A stretch of 64,000 nucleotides of DNA from Thermococcus sp. Bubb.Bath (GTDB lineage Archaea; Methanobacteriota_B; Thermococci; Thermococcales; Thermococcaceae), in contig NZ_SNUR01000001.1 in NCBI RefSeq assembly GCF_012027595.1, forward strand, positions 186,001-250,000. Direction: 5' to 3'. How positions within the stretch are numbered: position 1 is the stretch's first letter; each line of letters opens with the position of its first letter. Below, one piece after another: positions 20,018-34,150 of the stretch. The notes under the pieces were generated by a model. The model made no database searches. It was given only the letters and a program-made list of their open reading frames with translations, and was not told the DNA's origin. A program made the translations under genes and the position numbers.

Positions 20018-20137
20018 GAGTTTTCCGTTCTATTTTCTCTGCTCTCAGAGGTAAACCATATAACCTCTTGTTCATATATTAACTCATAGCATCGCACAAA
20101 AGACTTGTTCGGGTAACTTTGTGACGGGGGTGCTCCG

Positions 20138-21025
20138 ATGGAAGTCGAGAAGGTGGATAACGCCAGGGTTTACGTCCTAGCCGATGACTACGCGGGTTAC
20201 AATAGTCCTTTTTGGGCACAGCATGGGGTTTCGTTTCTCATCGACGCAAGGTCTGGAGAGACCAGACGGAGGATCCTCTTCGACACGGCCTCCTACGCCG
20301 AGCCAATCCTCTTCAACATGAAGCTACTCAGGCTCGATCCCAGCGAAATAGACGCCATTGTCCTCTCTCACAGTCACTTCGACCACACTGGGGGCCTTCT
20401 GGGCATCATAGAGGAGATAAAGAGGGAGGTACCGGTATTTGCCCACCCTGAGATATTCAAGGTGAGCTTTGTGATGGATCCGGAGTTCGTTTATGCGGGG
20501 ATTCCACCACTTAGGGGAGGCACAAAGGAGAAAATCGAGGAGCTTGGTGGGATATGGGTTCTTAGCAGGGATCCAATAAAAATAATGCCCGGAGTGTTCA
20601 CCCTTGGGGAGGTTCCGGTTGAGGAGAGGGTTGACTTCGAAAAAGAGACCTCGGTAGGCCTCTACAAACTTGAGGATGGGAGGATAGTTAAGGATGACGT
20701 GAACGATGAGGTAGGACTCGCGATAAACACCAGAAAAGGCCTTGTCGTGGTAGGAGGCTGCTCTCATCCGGGAATAGTCAGCATGGCGCAGAAGGCAAGG
20801 GAGATAAGCGGGGTTGAGAGCGTTCATGCAGTTGTCGGCGGTTTCCATCTGATAGATGCCAATGAGGAGAGGATTCAAAAGACTGTTGTGGCCTTGAAGG
20901 GAATTGGAGTTAAAAAGGTCTACGCCGGCCACTGCACCGGCCTCAAAGCGGAAGCTCTCTTCGCTAGCGAGTTCGGTGAGGACTTTGAGAAACTCCACGC
21001 GGGGAAAGTCATAGAACTCCTATAA
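20138..21025 (+). CDS. Metallo-beta-lactamase fold hydrolase
   Basis: A 295-residue protein with the metal motif SHSHFDHTGG (H78, H80, D82, H83), a second-sphere GGCSHPG segment near 206 and a C-terminal AGHCTG. The layout matches the archaeal family related to the RFA-P synthase/MBL flavin-free hydrolases; annotation as 7,8-dihydropterin-6-methyl-4-(beta-D-ribofuranosyl)-aminobenzene-5'-phosphate synthase is common for such proteins but not proven here. GGGGGTG precedes the ATG. Monocistronic. Confidence 0.8.
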   Translation: MEVEKVDNARVYVLADDYAGYNSPFWAQHGVSFLIDARSGETRRRILFDTASYAEPILFNMKLLRLDPSEIDAIVLSHSHFDHTGGLLGIIEEIKREVPVFAHPEIFKVSFVMDPEFVYAGIPPLRGGTKEKIEELGGIWVLSRDPIKIMPGVFTLGEVPVEERVDFEKETSVGLYKLEDGRIVKDDVNDEVGLAINTRKGLVVVGGCSHPGIVSMAQKAREISGVESVHAVVGGFHLIDANEERIQKTVVALKGIGVKKVYAGHCTGLKAEALFASEFGEDFEKLHAGKVIELL

Positions 21026-21099
21026 AACCCCTTATGCGGTACCATCGTTTCGTTCTTTCCATTTAGGGCTCATTGAGAGGCGTCTGGTTGAGGGGGTGC

Positions 21100-21140
21100 T
21101 GACCTCCTCCCCGCTCTGAAGGGCGAGGCTTTCAAGAGAA
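21100..21140. repeat. IS200/IS605-type end remnant, copy A
   Basis: TGACCTCCTCCCC followed by a short hairpin (CGCTC-TGAA-GGGCG) and GAGGCTTTC. The same sequence with few changes recurs in the same orientation at 23289-23330. The pattern resembles the subterminal hairpin ends of archaeal IS200/IS605 (tnpB-bearing) elements. No transposase gene remains nearby. The copies flank array 3 and cas2. Confidence 0.55.
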
Positions 21141-21210
21141 AAAAGTAAAGTGATTTTTAATTTTTCTCGCTTTCAAACTGACGGAAAAGAAAGACGAGGA
21201 TTGTCTGTAC

Positions 21211-22450
21211 CTTTCAATTCTCTTAGAGTCTTATTGCAACGTTACAAAAGTCTTTTATTTTCCCGTTCCCTATCGTCCCGTTTCAATTCTCTTAGAGTCT
21301 TATTGCAACTAGAAAACAACACCGCCACTATCATCCTCACAGGAAAGTTTCAATTCTCTTAGAGTCTTATTGCAACCGAGTGCAAGTTCTTATGGGGTGC
21401 TGGAGGTAATCCCAGTTTCAATTCTCTTAGAGTCTTATTGCAACGAGGCCGAGCTCGACGAGATGGCGCGGGAGATAGACAAGGTTTCAATTCTCTTAGA
21501 GTCTTATTGCAACGATCGTGACGACAGTAGAAATGCCTCAACAACTCCACGTTTCAATTCTCTTAGAGTCTTATTGCAACCGCGCAGGTCGACGGCATAA
21601 AGATACAGGTCGGCCAGGTTTCAATTCTCTTAGAGTCTTATTGCAACCGGTGCACCCACTAAAAGACGCTTCTATGTCATGCGTTTCAATTCTCTTAGAG
21701 TCTTATTGCAACTTAACCCTGTCAGCGCCGAAAACGTCGCAGTACTTCTGTTTCAATTCTCTTAGAGTCTTATTGCAACGTCGGAAGCTCCCTTAGCCCT
21801 GAGTATATAGACGCGGGTTTCAATTCTCTTAGAGTCTTATTGCAACGCGGGAGCCGGGCTCTACGTCCTCACCGTCAGCCCGTTTCAATTCTCTTAGAGT
21901 CTTATTGCAACACGACACGTCCCCGGCCTCAGCCATCCGCGACCAGGCGTTTCAATTCTCTTAGAGTCTTATTGCAACCTGAAGCCCCCGCCATGCTCAT
22001 CTTTGTGAGCCTTTGAGCGTTTCAATTCTCTTAGAGTCTTATTGCAACGAAAGAGGCGCCAGTTCTACCAATCGTCCGCAAAAAGCGTTTCAATTCTCTT
22101 AGAGTCTTATTGCAACTCATCGAACAAAAGAAGCTTATGGAGGACTACTTCAGTTTCAATTCTCTTAGAGTCTTATTGCAACCTTGGACAAAAAGCCCAT
22201 TTTCACCACCAGGGCTAATAGTTTCAATTCTCTTAGAGTCTTATTGCAACACTATCATTTTGAATGATTTATCGAGGAGCTCAAACGTTTCAATTCTCTT
22301 AGAGTCTTATTGCAACGTGGGAGAATGAGCTACATAGCGAAACTCACCTTCAAGTTTCAATTCTCTTAGAGTCTTATTGCAACCCCGTAGCGCTTGTACG
22401 CCTTGCCGAGCGCTTGATGAGTTTCAATTCTCTTAGAGTCTTATTGCAAC
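21211..22450 (-). CRISPR. CRISPR array 3: 19 repeats, 30-bp unit
   Basis: Nineteen copies of a 30-bp repeat that on the plus strand begins GTTTCAATTCTCTTAG and ends GTCTTATTGCAAC, with 18 spacers of mostly 36-41 bp. In crRNA orientation the repeat ends ATTGAAAC, like the handles known in Thermococcales. The leftmost copy (21211) has C in place of G at its first base, and a strong promoter lies to the right, so transcription runs leftwards. The repeat is unrelated to that of arrays 1 and 2. Confidence 0.98.
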
Positions 22451-22520
22451 AGGGCGAATTCTCCCCTAGTTTGCCCTCTGAACTAACAAGAGCGGTCGAA
22501 GTTTATAAGCTTTTCCTCAA
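22451..22520 (-). promoter_or_regulatory. Leader and promoter of array 3
   Basis: Read leftwards, GAGGAAAAGCTTATAAACTT is a near-ideal BRE plus TATA element (about 22500-22516), placing the transcript start some 20-25 bp before the first repeat. It shows no similarity to leaders 1 and 2, which agrees with the different repeat. Confidence 0.8.
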
Positions 22521-22966
22521 AGGGTACTTTAAAAAGCCCCTAGAAGCCTTCAATCCAGGGTTCTGAAGTAAGTTTCTATCCAATACCTCCTCCTTGCCCT
22601 TCCCTTGAGTCAGGGTATAACTATATACGTGAGACTTCCGGAACGTTTAAAGAGCTTTAAACACAGGTTGATCTGCTTTTATGCCTTTTCGCACAAAAAT
22701 ACTCAATTTGCACTGGGGACGAGCATTAAAGAAGCCTCCATACGCCTCTGTTCAGAATTTTGAAAAAATTTCGTCATAATTTTATCTATAAAAACAACTT
22801 TTTGTTAGATAGTAACTAAAGGTTATTAAAGACTTCCTAGGGTTAATTAACAGGTATTTTCTAGATTAATTGCTTATTAAAATCCTGTTTGAACAACAAA
22901 AGGATTTAAACGTGATACGAGCCAAAAACTATAAAATTATCGAACTGTAGTGACTATGGTGATAGC
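22521..22966. other. AT-rich region between leader 3 and cas2
   Basis: No ORF seen. It probably contains the distal leader of array 3 (read leftwards) and, near its right end, the cas2 promoter: AAAACTATAAAATTAT at about 22926-22941 on the plus strand, roughly 30 bp before the cas2 ATG. Confidence 0.5.
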
Positions 22967-23224
22967 ATGTACGTTATCATTGTCTACGACATCTCGGTTG
23001 AGCGAGTTAATAAGGTCAAAAAGTTTCTGCGCCAGCACCTGCACTGGGTTCAGAACAGCGTCTTCGAAGGGGAGGTCACGAGGGCAGAGTTCAAGAGGAT
23101 AAAAACAGGCATAAAAGGGCTTATCAATGAGAACGAGGATTCTGTTGTTATCTACAAACTCCACTCAGGACCGAGGAGGGAAATAATTGGAGTGGAAAAG
23201 AATCCCATAGAGGACATCATTTAG
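22967..23224 (+). CDS. cas2: Cas2, locus 2 (inverted relative to its cas operon)
   Basis: An 85-residue Cas2 beginning MYVIIVYDISVERVNKVKKF with the conserved D8, then HLHWVQNSVFEGEVTRAEF. Function as for Cas2 in general: bridging subunit of the Cas1 integrase. It is on the plus strand, while every other gene of locus 2 is on the minus strand, and it is separated from cas1 by about 750 bp of AT-rich scar. It has its own TATA element and GGTGATAGC before the ATG. The intact frame and conserved residues suggest that it is still functional. Confidence 0.94.
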   Translation: MYVIIVYDISVERVNKVKKFLRQHLHWVQNSVFEGEVTRAEFKRIKTGIKGLINENEDSVVIYKLHSGPRREIIGVEKNPIEDII

Positions 23225-23288
23225 AGTCTCTCCACCGCACTGCATATCCGGCCTGAAGATACAGTTTTCACTTCATTTTGAAAGGAAA

Positions 23289-23330
23289 TGACCTCCTCCC
23301 CACCCTGAAGGGCGAGGCTTTCGAAAGAGA
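23289..23330. repeat. IS200/IS605-type end remnant, copy B
   Basis: TGACCTCCTCCCC, a hairpin around CCCTGAAGGG and GAGGCTTTCGAAAGAG. It matches copy A at 21100-21140 in the same orientation with a few mismatches. It lies 65 bp after the cas2 stop and marks the left border of the scar between cas2 and cas1. Confidence 0.55.
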
Positions 23331-23973
23331 AAAAGCAATGCATGTTATGATGGAGGGGGGAGTGGGTGCGTGTATGTTGATAATGTTAGCTTTAGGAAAT
23401 GTGAAGTTGTGGTATGAGGAGAGGGAGGTTCATTTGGTCATGAGCGTGCACAGTTTTTGCAATGTGATCAAACATTTTTTCAGTCTAACTTGAAAAAAAG
23501 TAGAAGAAGTAGAAAAACACAAAAATGCGCATGCTATAAAATTTCTGAAAAAGAGTGAATAAAGAAATTGAAAACAAAAAACATGCACAAACACTCAAGA
23601 ACACGCGTGAGTTTCTCACGCGTATTATAGTTGCACCCCAACATTTCATGTTTTTCTACTTTTTTTCAAGTTTAACTTGAAAAACTGTTTCACCTTCTCG
23701 CGCACATTGAACATCATATCTTGATGATACGCTTAACGCCCTCTTCTCACGTGCAAAAACATGTGAAAACAATAGCTTTACATAGTATAAGCTTTACATA
23801 GTATAAAGGAATTAGAACGCTCTAACATCACTTTCACGTCTAACTTTCTCCCTTTGAAAGCCCCACCCTCCATAATATGAAGAGATCAGAAAAGATGAAG
23901 GTACTGGAGGTTTTTCCTTCTGAAGCCTCCTCATGGAAAAGAACCGGCAAATTGAATCTTTCATAACCCTTCC
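23331..23973. other. AT-rich scar with inverted repeats between cas2 and cas1
   Basis: No credible gene; the ORF at 23278-23493 is low complexity. It contains: an inverted pair around 23481-23505 and 23655-23684 (AACTTGAAAAAAAGTAGAA on one side, its complement on the other); a palindrome at 23662-23684 with 11-bp arms TTTTTCAAGTT; a perfect hairpin at 23603-23623 (ACGCGTGAG-TTT-CTCACGCGT); and a 16-bp tandem duplication at 23774-23805 (AGCTTTACATAGTATA twice). This looks like the remains of a non-autonomous mobile element. Confidence 0.55.
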
Positions 23974-25124
<1,151 letters not shown>

Positions 25125-25125
25125 C

Positions 25126-26736
<1,611 letters not shown>

Positions 26737-26737
<1 letters not shown>

Positions 26738-26794
26738 TACAGTTTCACCTGTAACAGTTTTACCTATAATGATTTTTATAGTTTTGACTGTAAT
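26737..26794 (-). promoter_or_regulatory. Operator-like repeats and promoter of the AAA ATPase gene
   Basis: On the plus strand three related 17-bp units follow one another: ACAGTTTCACCTGTAAC (26739-26755), ACAGTTTTACCTATAAT (26754-26770) and ATAGTTTTGACTGTAAT (26778-26794). The first is a palindrome with TTACAG/CTGTAA arms at 26737-26754 and touches the start codon. The TATA-like element CTATAAAAAT (read leftwards, about 26774-26783) lies between units. The winged-helix of the encoded ATPase makes autoregulation plausible. Confidence 0.6.
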
Positions 26795-26797
26795 TTA

Positions 26798-29020
26798 TTA
26801 AAATATCTCTCCCCCATTTAACGGGACTCTCTGAAGGCCTTTCTCAGGGTCATATTCGAGCTCGGCAACGAGAATATACTTCCCCCTCCCCCTGTCGGAG
26901 AGGGGATGGAAATTCTCCCGCTCAGCGTGATAGAGCCACATAGGGATTGGGATGAGATACTTATACACTTCCATGCCCATTTTCTTGTCAAGCAGTTTGC
27001 TGACGGTTCCCTGATAAGTTCCGGGAACTACTTCGAGGCCGTTGAACATCTTGTAGAACTTTTGCTCATCTTCACCTTTCATCATGGGCTTTACGTTGTT
27101 GAAAACCTCTTGAGCCATCTTTTGATAGTAGCGAACCTCTTCTACAAGCTCGTCAGAAACATGCGCATAAGCTTTACTTACCAGCTTAGGGATTATGGAT
27201 TCTCTCAGTTCTCTCCCATCGAACTCTTGGAGTATCTTCACGCTCTCTTCAACGACCTTGTAGGGTTTGTAGATTTTTCTATCGGCGTCCGAGCCTTTAG
27301 TCAGGACGTAGACGTCTTCAATCCGTCCCTCCCTCCAGCCCTGCCTGTTAACGCGCCCAAAGCGCTGTATTAACGCGTCTAAAGGTGCCGGCTCTGTTAG
27401 TATCGTCGAGAAGCTGACGTCGAGGGAAACCTCTACGACCTGTGTTGCAACAACAAAGTCATAATCGGATATCTTTTCAAGGAGTGTCTTCTCCTTTGCT
27501 TCCCTGTCACCCTGGGTAAACCGGCTGTGGAGAAGCAGAACTCTGTAGTCTCCGCTTAGCTCTTTGTAGACACTAACCGCCCGATCCACACTGTTACAAG
27601 CTATTAACGCAGGCCTCGAAGTCTTCTTGACCTTTCTGTGAAGTCCAAGCTCGTCTATCAACTCTTCCACAGAGGCCATGCCCCCGTCAACAACGTGAAC
27701 TCTGTGGCGGGTAAATCTGTCTGCCTCTTCTGCAGGGGTTTTGAGCTCCTTGAAATCGGCCGTGTTCTTGATTAACTCTTCAAGGAAGTCCGGCAGGGTT
27801 GCGGTCATAACCATGATCTTGGCTTTCAGACCTTCGAGTTCGTTAAGCATTGCAAGGATTATACCGAGAACGTTGGGCTCGTAGGCGTGGATTTCGTCGA
27901 ATATGAGAAGCGATCCCGAAAGCTCGGTTTTCAGCATTTCGTGGAAGCCGACCCCAAAGAAGGCCTTCATAAGCTGGAACGGGGTGGTGACCTTTAGCGG
28001 AGTGTAAATTTTATGGTACAGCGAGCTCAGTCGCCTGTACTCAAGGGCAGATGTGTAGAGATAAAAGCTCGCAGAGCTGTGTAGAACCCCTACCAATGAT
28101 GGATCGGAAAATATATCCATCATTCGCTGGTGCATCGCGTTTATGCTGGCTTTGTAGGGCAGGACATAAAAAATTCTGCTTGTTATACCTTCCTTGTTTC
28201 TGAAAGCATTTCTGTTTGCCCATAAGAGCGCTGCTTCGGTCTTCCCGTATCCCGTGGGTGCTCTTAGGAGCAGATTCCCTTCTGAATTAAAAGCCTCAAC
28301 CTGAAGTGGTCTAAGTTTCCCCCTTGGAATTTTCAATTCAAGCCTCTCAGCGATGTCTGGGAGGAGAAGTATTTCAAGTTCACCGGCAGAGGCAAGGTGA
28401 TCCGAGGCGTTTAACAGACCTCGCATAAAGGCCAGTGTTTTCCTCTCGGCGTCAAGATTGTCTTTGTACCACTCCCTCAATTTCTGGAAGTCGAATTCTC
28501 TGAGTTTTTCTCTCCAGTCTTTAGGGAAGTTGAACTTTCTTGGTGGCCTCGTTGTGCCAAAGTAGTACGCTTCGATGTTGGGAATTCTTGGCAGGAACAT
28601 CTTTTCTATGTACTCGGCCCGCTCAAGGAGTTCCTCAAGCTTCTCGTCGAACTCAAGGGGACCTACCTCGGCAGTACTAACCGGGAGAATCTCTTCAAGT
28701 TCATCCAAAGTCTTGTGGTGGGTGAGTATGGCGAGCGCTATAAGATTGCGTTCCTTCTCCGGGAAGTCCAAGAACTGCACAAATGGAACTGAGAGAATCT
28801 CGTGGCGGTAACCCCACTTGTTCTTCTTTTTTTGAAAGCCGCGGGCACACTTTCCAATATCGTGGAGGAGGACGGCATAAAATGAAAGCTCGAAAATGCC
28901 AGGGGAAAGCTCTTCAAGCCAGGGAAAGGCGTTCTTTATGCTCTTCAGCACGTTGATTGCATCGAGCGTATGGCACTCGAGGAACTGGTGAGGGTTGAAT
29001 TTGGCATAGCAGAGCTTCAT
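26798..29020 (-). CDS. cas3: Cas3 HD nuclease-helicase, locus 2
   Basis: A 740-residue full-length Cas3. The HD nuclease has H53-D54 (LLHDIGK) and LTHHKT near 100; the SF2 helicase has Walker A APTGYGKTEAA (254-264), DEIH (375-378), TATLP (406-410), and motif VI QRFGRVNRQG near 555. It is recruited to Cascade-bound R-loops and degrades target DNA. I use the ATG at 29020, preceded by AGGTGGAG; a GTG at 29029 adds three residues. The gene overlaps the cas5 stop and ends 60 bp before the ATPase gene. Confidence 0.95.
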   Translation of the reverse strand: MKLCYAKFNPHQFLECHTLDAINVLKSIKNAFPWLEELSPGIFELSFYAVLLHDIGKCARGFQKKKNKWGYRHEILSVPFVQFLDFPEKERNLIALAILTHHKTLDELEEILPVSTAEVGPLEFDEKLEELLERAEYIEKMFLPRIPNIEAYYFGTTRPPRKFNFPKDWREKLREFDFQKLREWYKDNLDAERKTLAFMRGLLNASDHLASAGELEILLLPDIAERLELKIPRGKLRPLQVEAFNSEGNLLLRAPTGYGKTEAALLWANRNAFRNKEGITSRIFYVLPYKASINAMHQRMMDIFSDPSLVGVLHSSASFYLYTSALEYRRLSSLYHKIYTPLKVTTPFQLMKAFFGVGFHEMLKTELSGSLLIFDEIHAYEPNVLGIILAMLNELEGLKAKIMVMTATLPDFLEELIKNTADFKELKTPAEEADRFTRHRVHVVDGGMASVEELIDELGLHRKVKKTSRPALIACNSVDRAVSVYKELSGDYRVLLLHSRFTQGDREAKEKTLLEKISDYDFVVATQVVEVSLDVSFSTILTEPAPLDALIQRFGRVNRQGWREGRIEDVYVLTKGSDADRKIYKPYKVVEESVKILQEFDGRELRESIIPKLVSKAYAHVSDELVEEVRYYQKMAQEVFNNVKPMMKGEDEQKFYKMFNGLEVVPGTYQGTVSKLLDKKMGMEVYKYLIPIPMWLYHAERENFHPLSDRGRGKYILVAELEYDPEKGLQRVPLNGGEIF

Positions 29021-29646
29021 CCGCTCCACCTATGCAGATAGACGCCTATGCCGAGCTCTGGGTCGTGGAGCGCTTTGGTTCTCTGCCTCATTCTCTCGGC
29101 CCTCATTCTTGGAAACGGGAGCACGATAAATGGTTTTACGAGCTTTGCCCTTCTCGGAACGGTAGAGTAGTCGTATTCAACGACGAGTGCGTGGACCATT
29201 CCTGGGAGTCCGAGCTCGATAGGCACTACGGTTCCGCCAAGGGGCGCTTCTTTTTCTTCAAGCTCAACTCTCTTAATCTCTTCAACGACGACCAAGTCGC
29301 TCGATCTTCCAAGGAGGAGCTGATAGCGAGGTCTTTTGAAGGGTTCTTTCCACTCATCTGGGAGATAGATGTAAAGTTCTGCACTGTAGTGAAACTCGCG
29401 CTTCATGATGTCCGTCTCGACCTTTCCAAGGGCGTAGATTTTTTCAAGGTCTACTCCCTTGCCCCTGCTTTTGAAGACGTAGCCGACGTATGGAAGCTCC
29501 GTTAGGTAAACCGGCTCTCCCTTTGCGGCCGAGAGTATGCCTTGAATCGTTGATGGGGGCGGGACAGGCAGAGTCGGCTGGTACCCTGACTGAAATGTTG
29601 GAAAGCGGAAAGATGCTGTCCATGCTCTCAGTTTCACCCGTATCAT
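29017..29646 (-). CDS. cas5: Cas5, Cascade subunit, locus 2
   Basis: A 209-residue Cas5 (IRVKLRAWTASFRFPTFQSG, then LPVPPPSTIQGILSAAKGEP), which binds the crRNA 5' handle in type I complexes. The ATG at 29646 lies 4 bp after the cas7 stop, with GGTGA just upstream; the frame extends to 29688 inside cas7 without support. The stop overlaps the cas3 start by 4 bp. Confidence 0.92.
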   Translation of the reverse strand: MIRVKLRAWTASFRFPTFQSGYQPTLPVPPPSTIQGILSAAKGEPVYLTELPYVGYVFKSRGKGVDLEKIYALGKVETDIMKREFHYSAELYIYLPDEWKEPFKRPRYQLLLGRSSDLVVVEEIKRVELEEKEAPLGGTVVPIELGLPGMVHALVVEYDYSTVPRRAKLVKPFIVLPFPRMRAERMRQRTKALHDPELGIGVYLHRWSG

Positions 29647-29650
29647 GGGC

Positions 29651-32115
<2,465 letters not shown>

Positions 32116-32155
32116 CTTCTGGCTACTTTGACTTTTCGATTTTGTCAGGAACTCG

Positions 32156-33014
<859 letters not shown>

Positions 33015-33258
33015 TATAGTTTGGAGCGCAAACTAAAACATAAGCAGCAATACCAGGGTCCCCCGCACTCCAAATAATGTTGATGGGGGGTTATTCACGC
33101 TCGGGGAGCTTTAGAAAATCCCTCCAGTCGACGACATGAATCCCCTCAGGCTCCTGAGATTGTTATAACGGTGGTTATAATAATGGCGGTTATACGTTGG
33201 AAATATTGTGAGGTCATGTGGATCACAAGAGATTAGAAAAGCGGTAAAAGAAGAAGCT
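33015..33258. other. Intergenic region with a gene remnant and GGTTATA repeats
   Basis: A 24-codon frame without start at 33091-33162 (minus; contains GIHVVDWRDFLKLPERE before its stop) looks like the C-terminus of a lost gene. At about 33162-33200 the motif GGTTATA occurs three times in 35 bp. No complete gene seen. The downstream end of acdB lies at the right border. Confidence 0.35.
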
Positions 33259-33957
33259 TCAGAGAAGCATCCTAGCATCGACGGCAACAGCGCCGTCCTC
33301 GTAGGCGAAGACCGGGTTGATGTCGAGCTCCTTGATCTCCGGAAGCTCAAGGGCGAGCTCTCCGACCTTGGTAACGATGTCTGCAAGGGCCTCGATGTCC
33401 ACCGGCTTCTCGCCACGGGCGCCGGCGAGGATCGGGTAGGCTTTGATCTCCTTGATCATGTCGAGGGCCTCTTCCTTGCTTATTGGGGCAACGCGGAAGC
33501 TGACGTCCTTGAGTATCTCGACGAAGATGCCGCCGAGACCGAACATGATGGCCGGGCCGAACTGCGGATCGCGGATCATGCCAACGATGACCTCCTTGCC
33601 GAGCGGGAGCATCTTGTAGACGATGACGCCCCAGAGGTCCGCGTCCTGCTTGTAGTTCTTGGCGTTCTCCATGATGGTCCTGAAGGCCTGCTTGGCCTCC
33701 TCATCGTTCTTGATGTTGACCTTGACACCGCCGGCGTCGCTCTTGTGGATGATCTGCGGGGAAACGATCTTCATAACGACCGGGTAGCCGATCTCCCTAG
33801 CGAACTTCACCGCTTCCTCCTCGTTGGTGGCAACCTTGAAGTCTGGAACCGGGACGCCGTAGAGCTTGAGTATCTCCTTGGCCTCCGGCTCAACGAGCGG
33901 CCTGTTTTCGGCCTTGGCCTTCTCTATTATCTCCCTTGCCTTTGCGATCCTGTCCAT
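33259..33957 (-). CDS. ADP-forming acyl-CoA synthetase, beta subunit
   Basis: A 232-residue ATP-grasp protein: EAKEILKLYGVPVP, YPVVMKIVSPQIIHKSDAGG and the GMIRDPQFGPAIMFGLGG segment. In Thermococcales the beta subunit of the heterotetrameric acetyl/acyl-CoA synthetase (ADP-forming) is a separate gene of this size; the enzyme makes ATP from acyl-CoA in peptide and sugar fermentation. The ATG at 33957 has GAGGTGAT upstream. No alpha subunit is adjacent, as usual in this order. Confidence 0.9.
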   Translation of the reverse strand: MDRIAKAREIIEKAKAENRPLVEPEAKEILKLYGVPVPDFKVATNEEEAVKFAREIGYPVVMKIVSPQIIHKSDAGGVKVNIKNDEEAKQAFRTIMENAKNYKQDADLWGVIVYKMLPLGKEVIVGMIRDPQFGPAIMFGLGGIFVEILKDVSFRVAPISKEEALDMIKEIKAYPILAGARGEKPVDIEALADIVTKVGELALELPEIKELDINPVFAYEDGAVAVDARMLL

Positions 33958-34150
33958 ACCAATCACCTCGTAAGCCTGACAGTTGTGAATGCTCGGGGCC
34001 CGTTAAAAGGGTTTCCATTTGCAAAGATTAGGGTGCCCTAATCCATCCTGTTCCGACGTTTGTATGTTAATGCGAGAACGCTTCAACCTCCTTTGAAGCC
34101 GTAGCGGGGGCATAAATAGTATGCCGCCGTAGTTTACTTAGGTGATGCAT

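Noticed and set aside
21150-22328. ORFs with repeated SILLESYCN or FNSLRVLLQ motifs
   Set aside because: Translations of the 30-bp repeats of array 3.
23278-23493. 71-codon ORF after cas2
   Set aside because: Begins in the IS-like end repeat and has no recognisable composition or ribosome binding site.
33208-34041. 277-codon plus-strand ORF
   Set aside because: Antisense shadow of acdB, which has clear ATP-grasp motifs.
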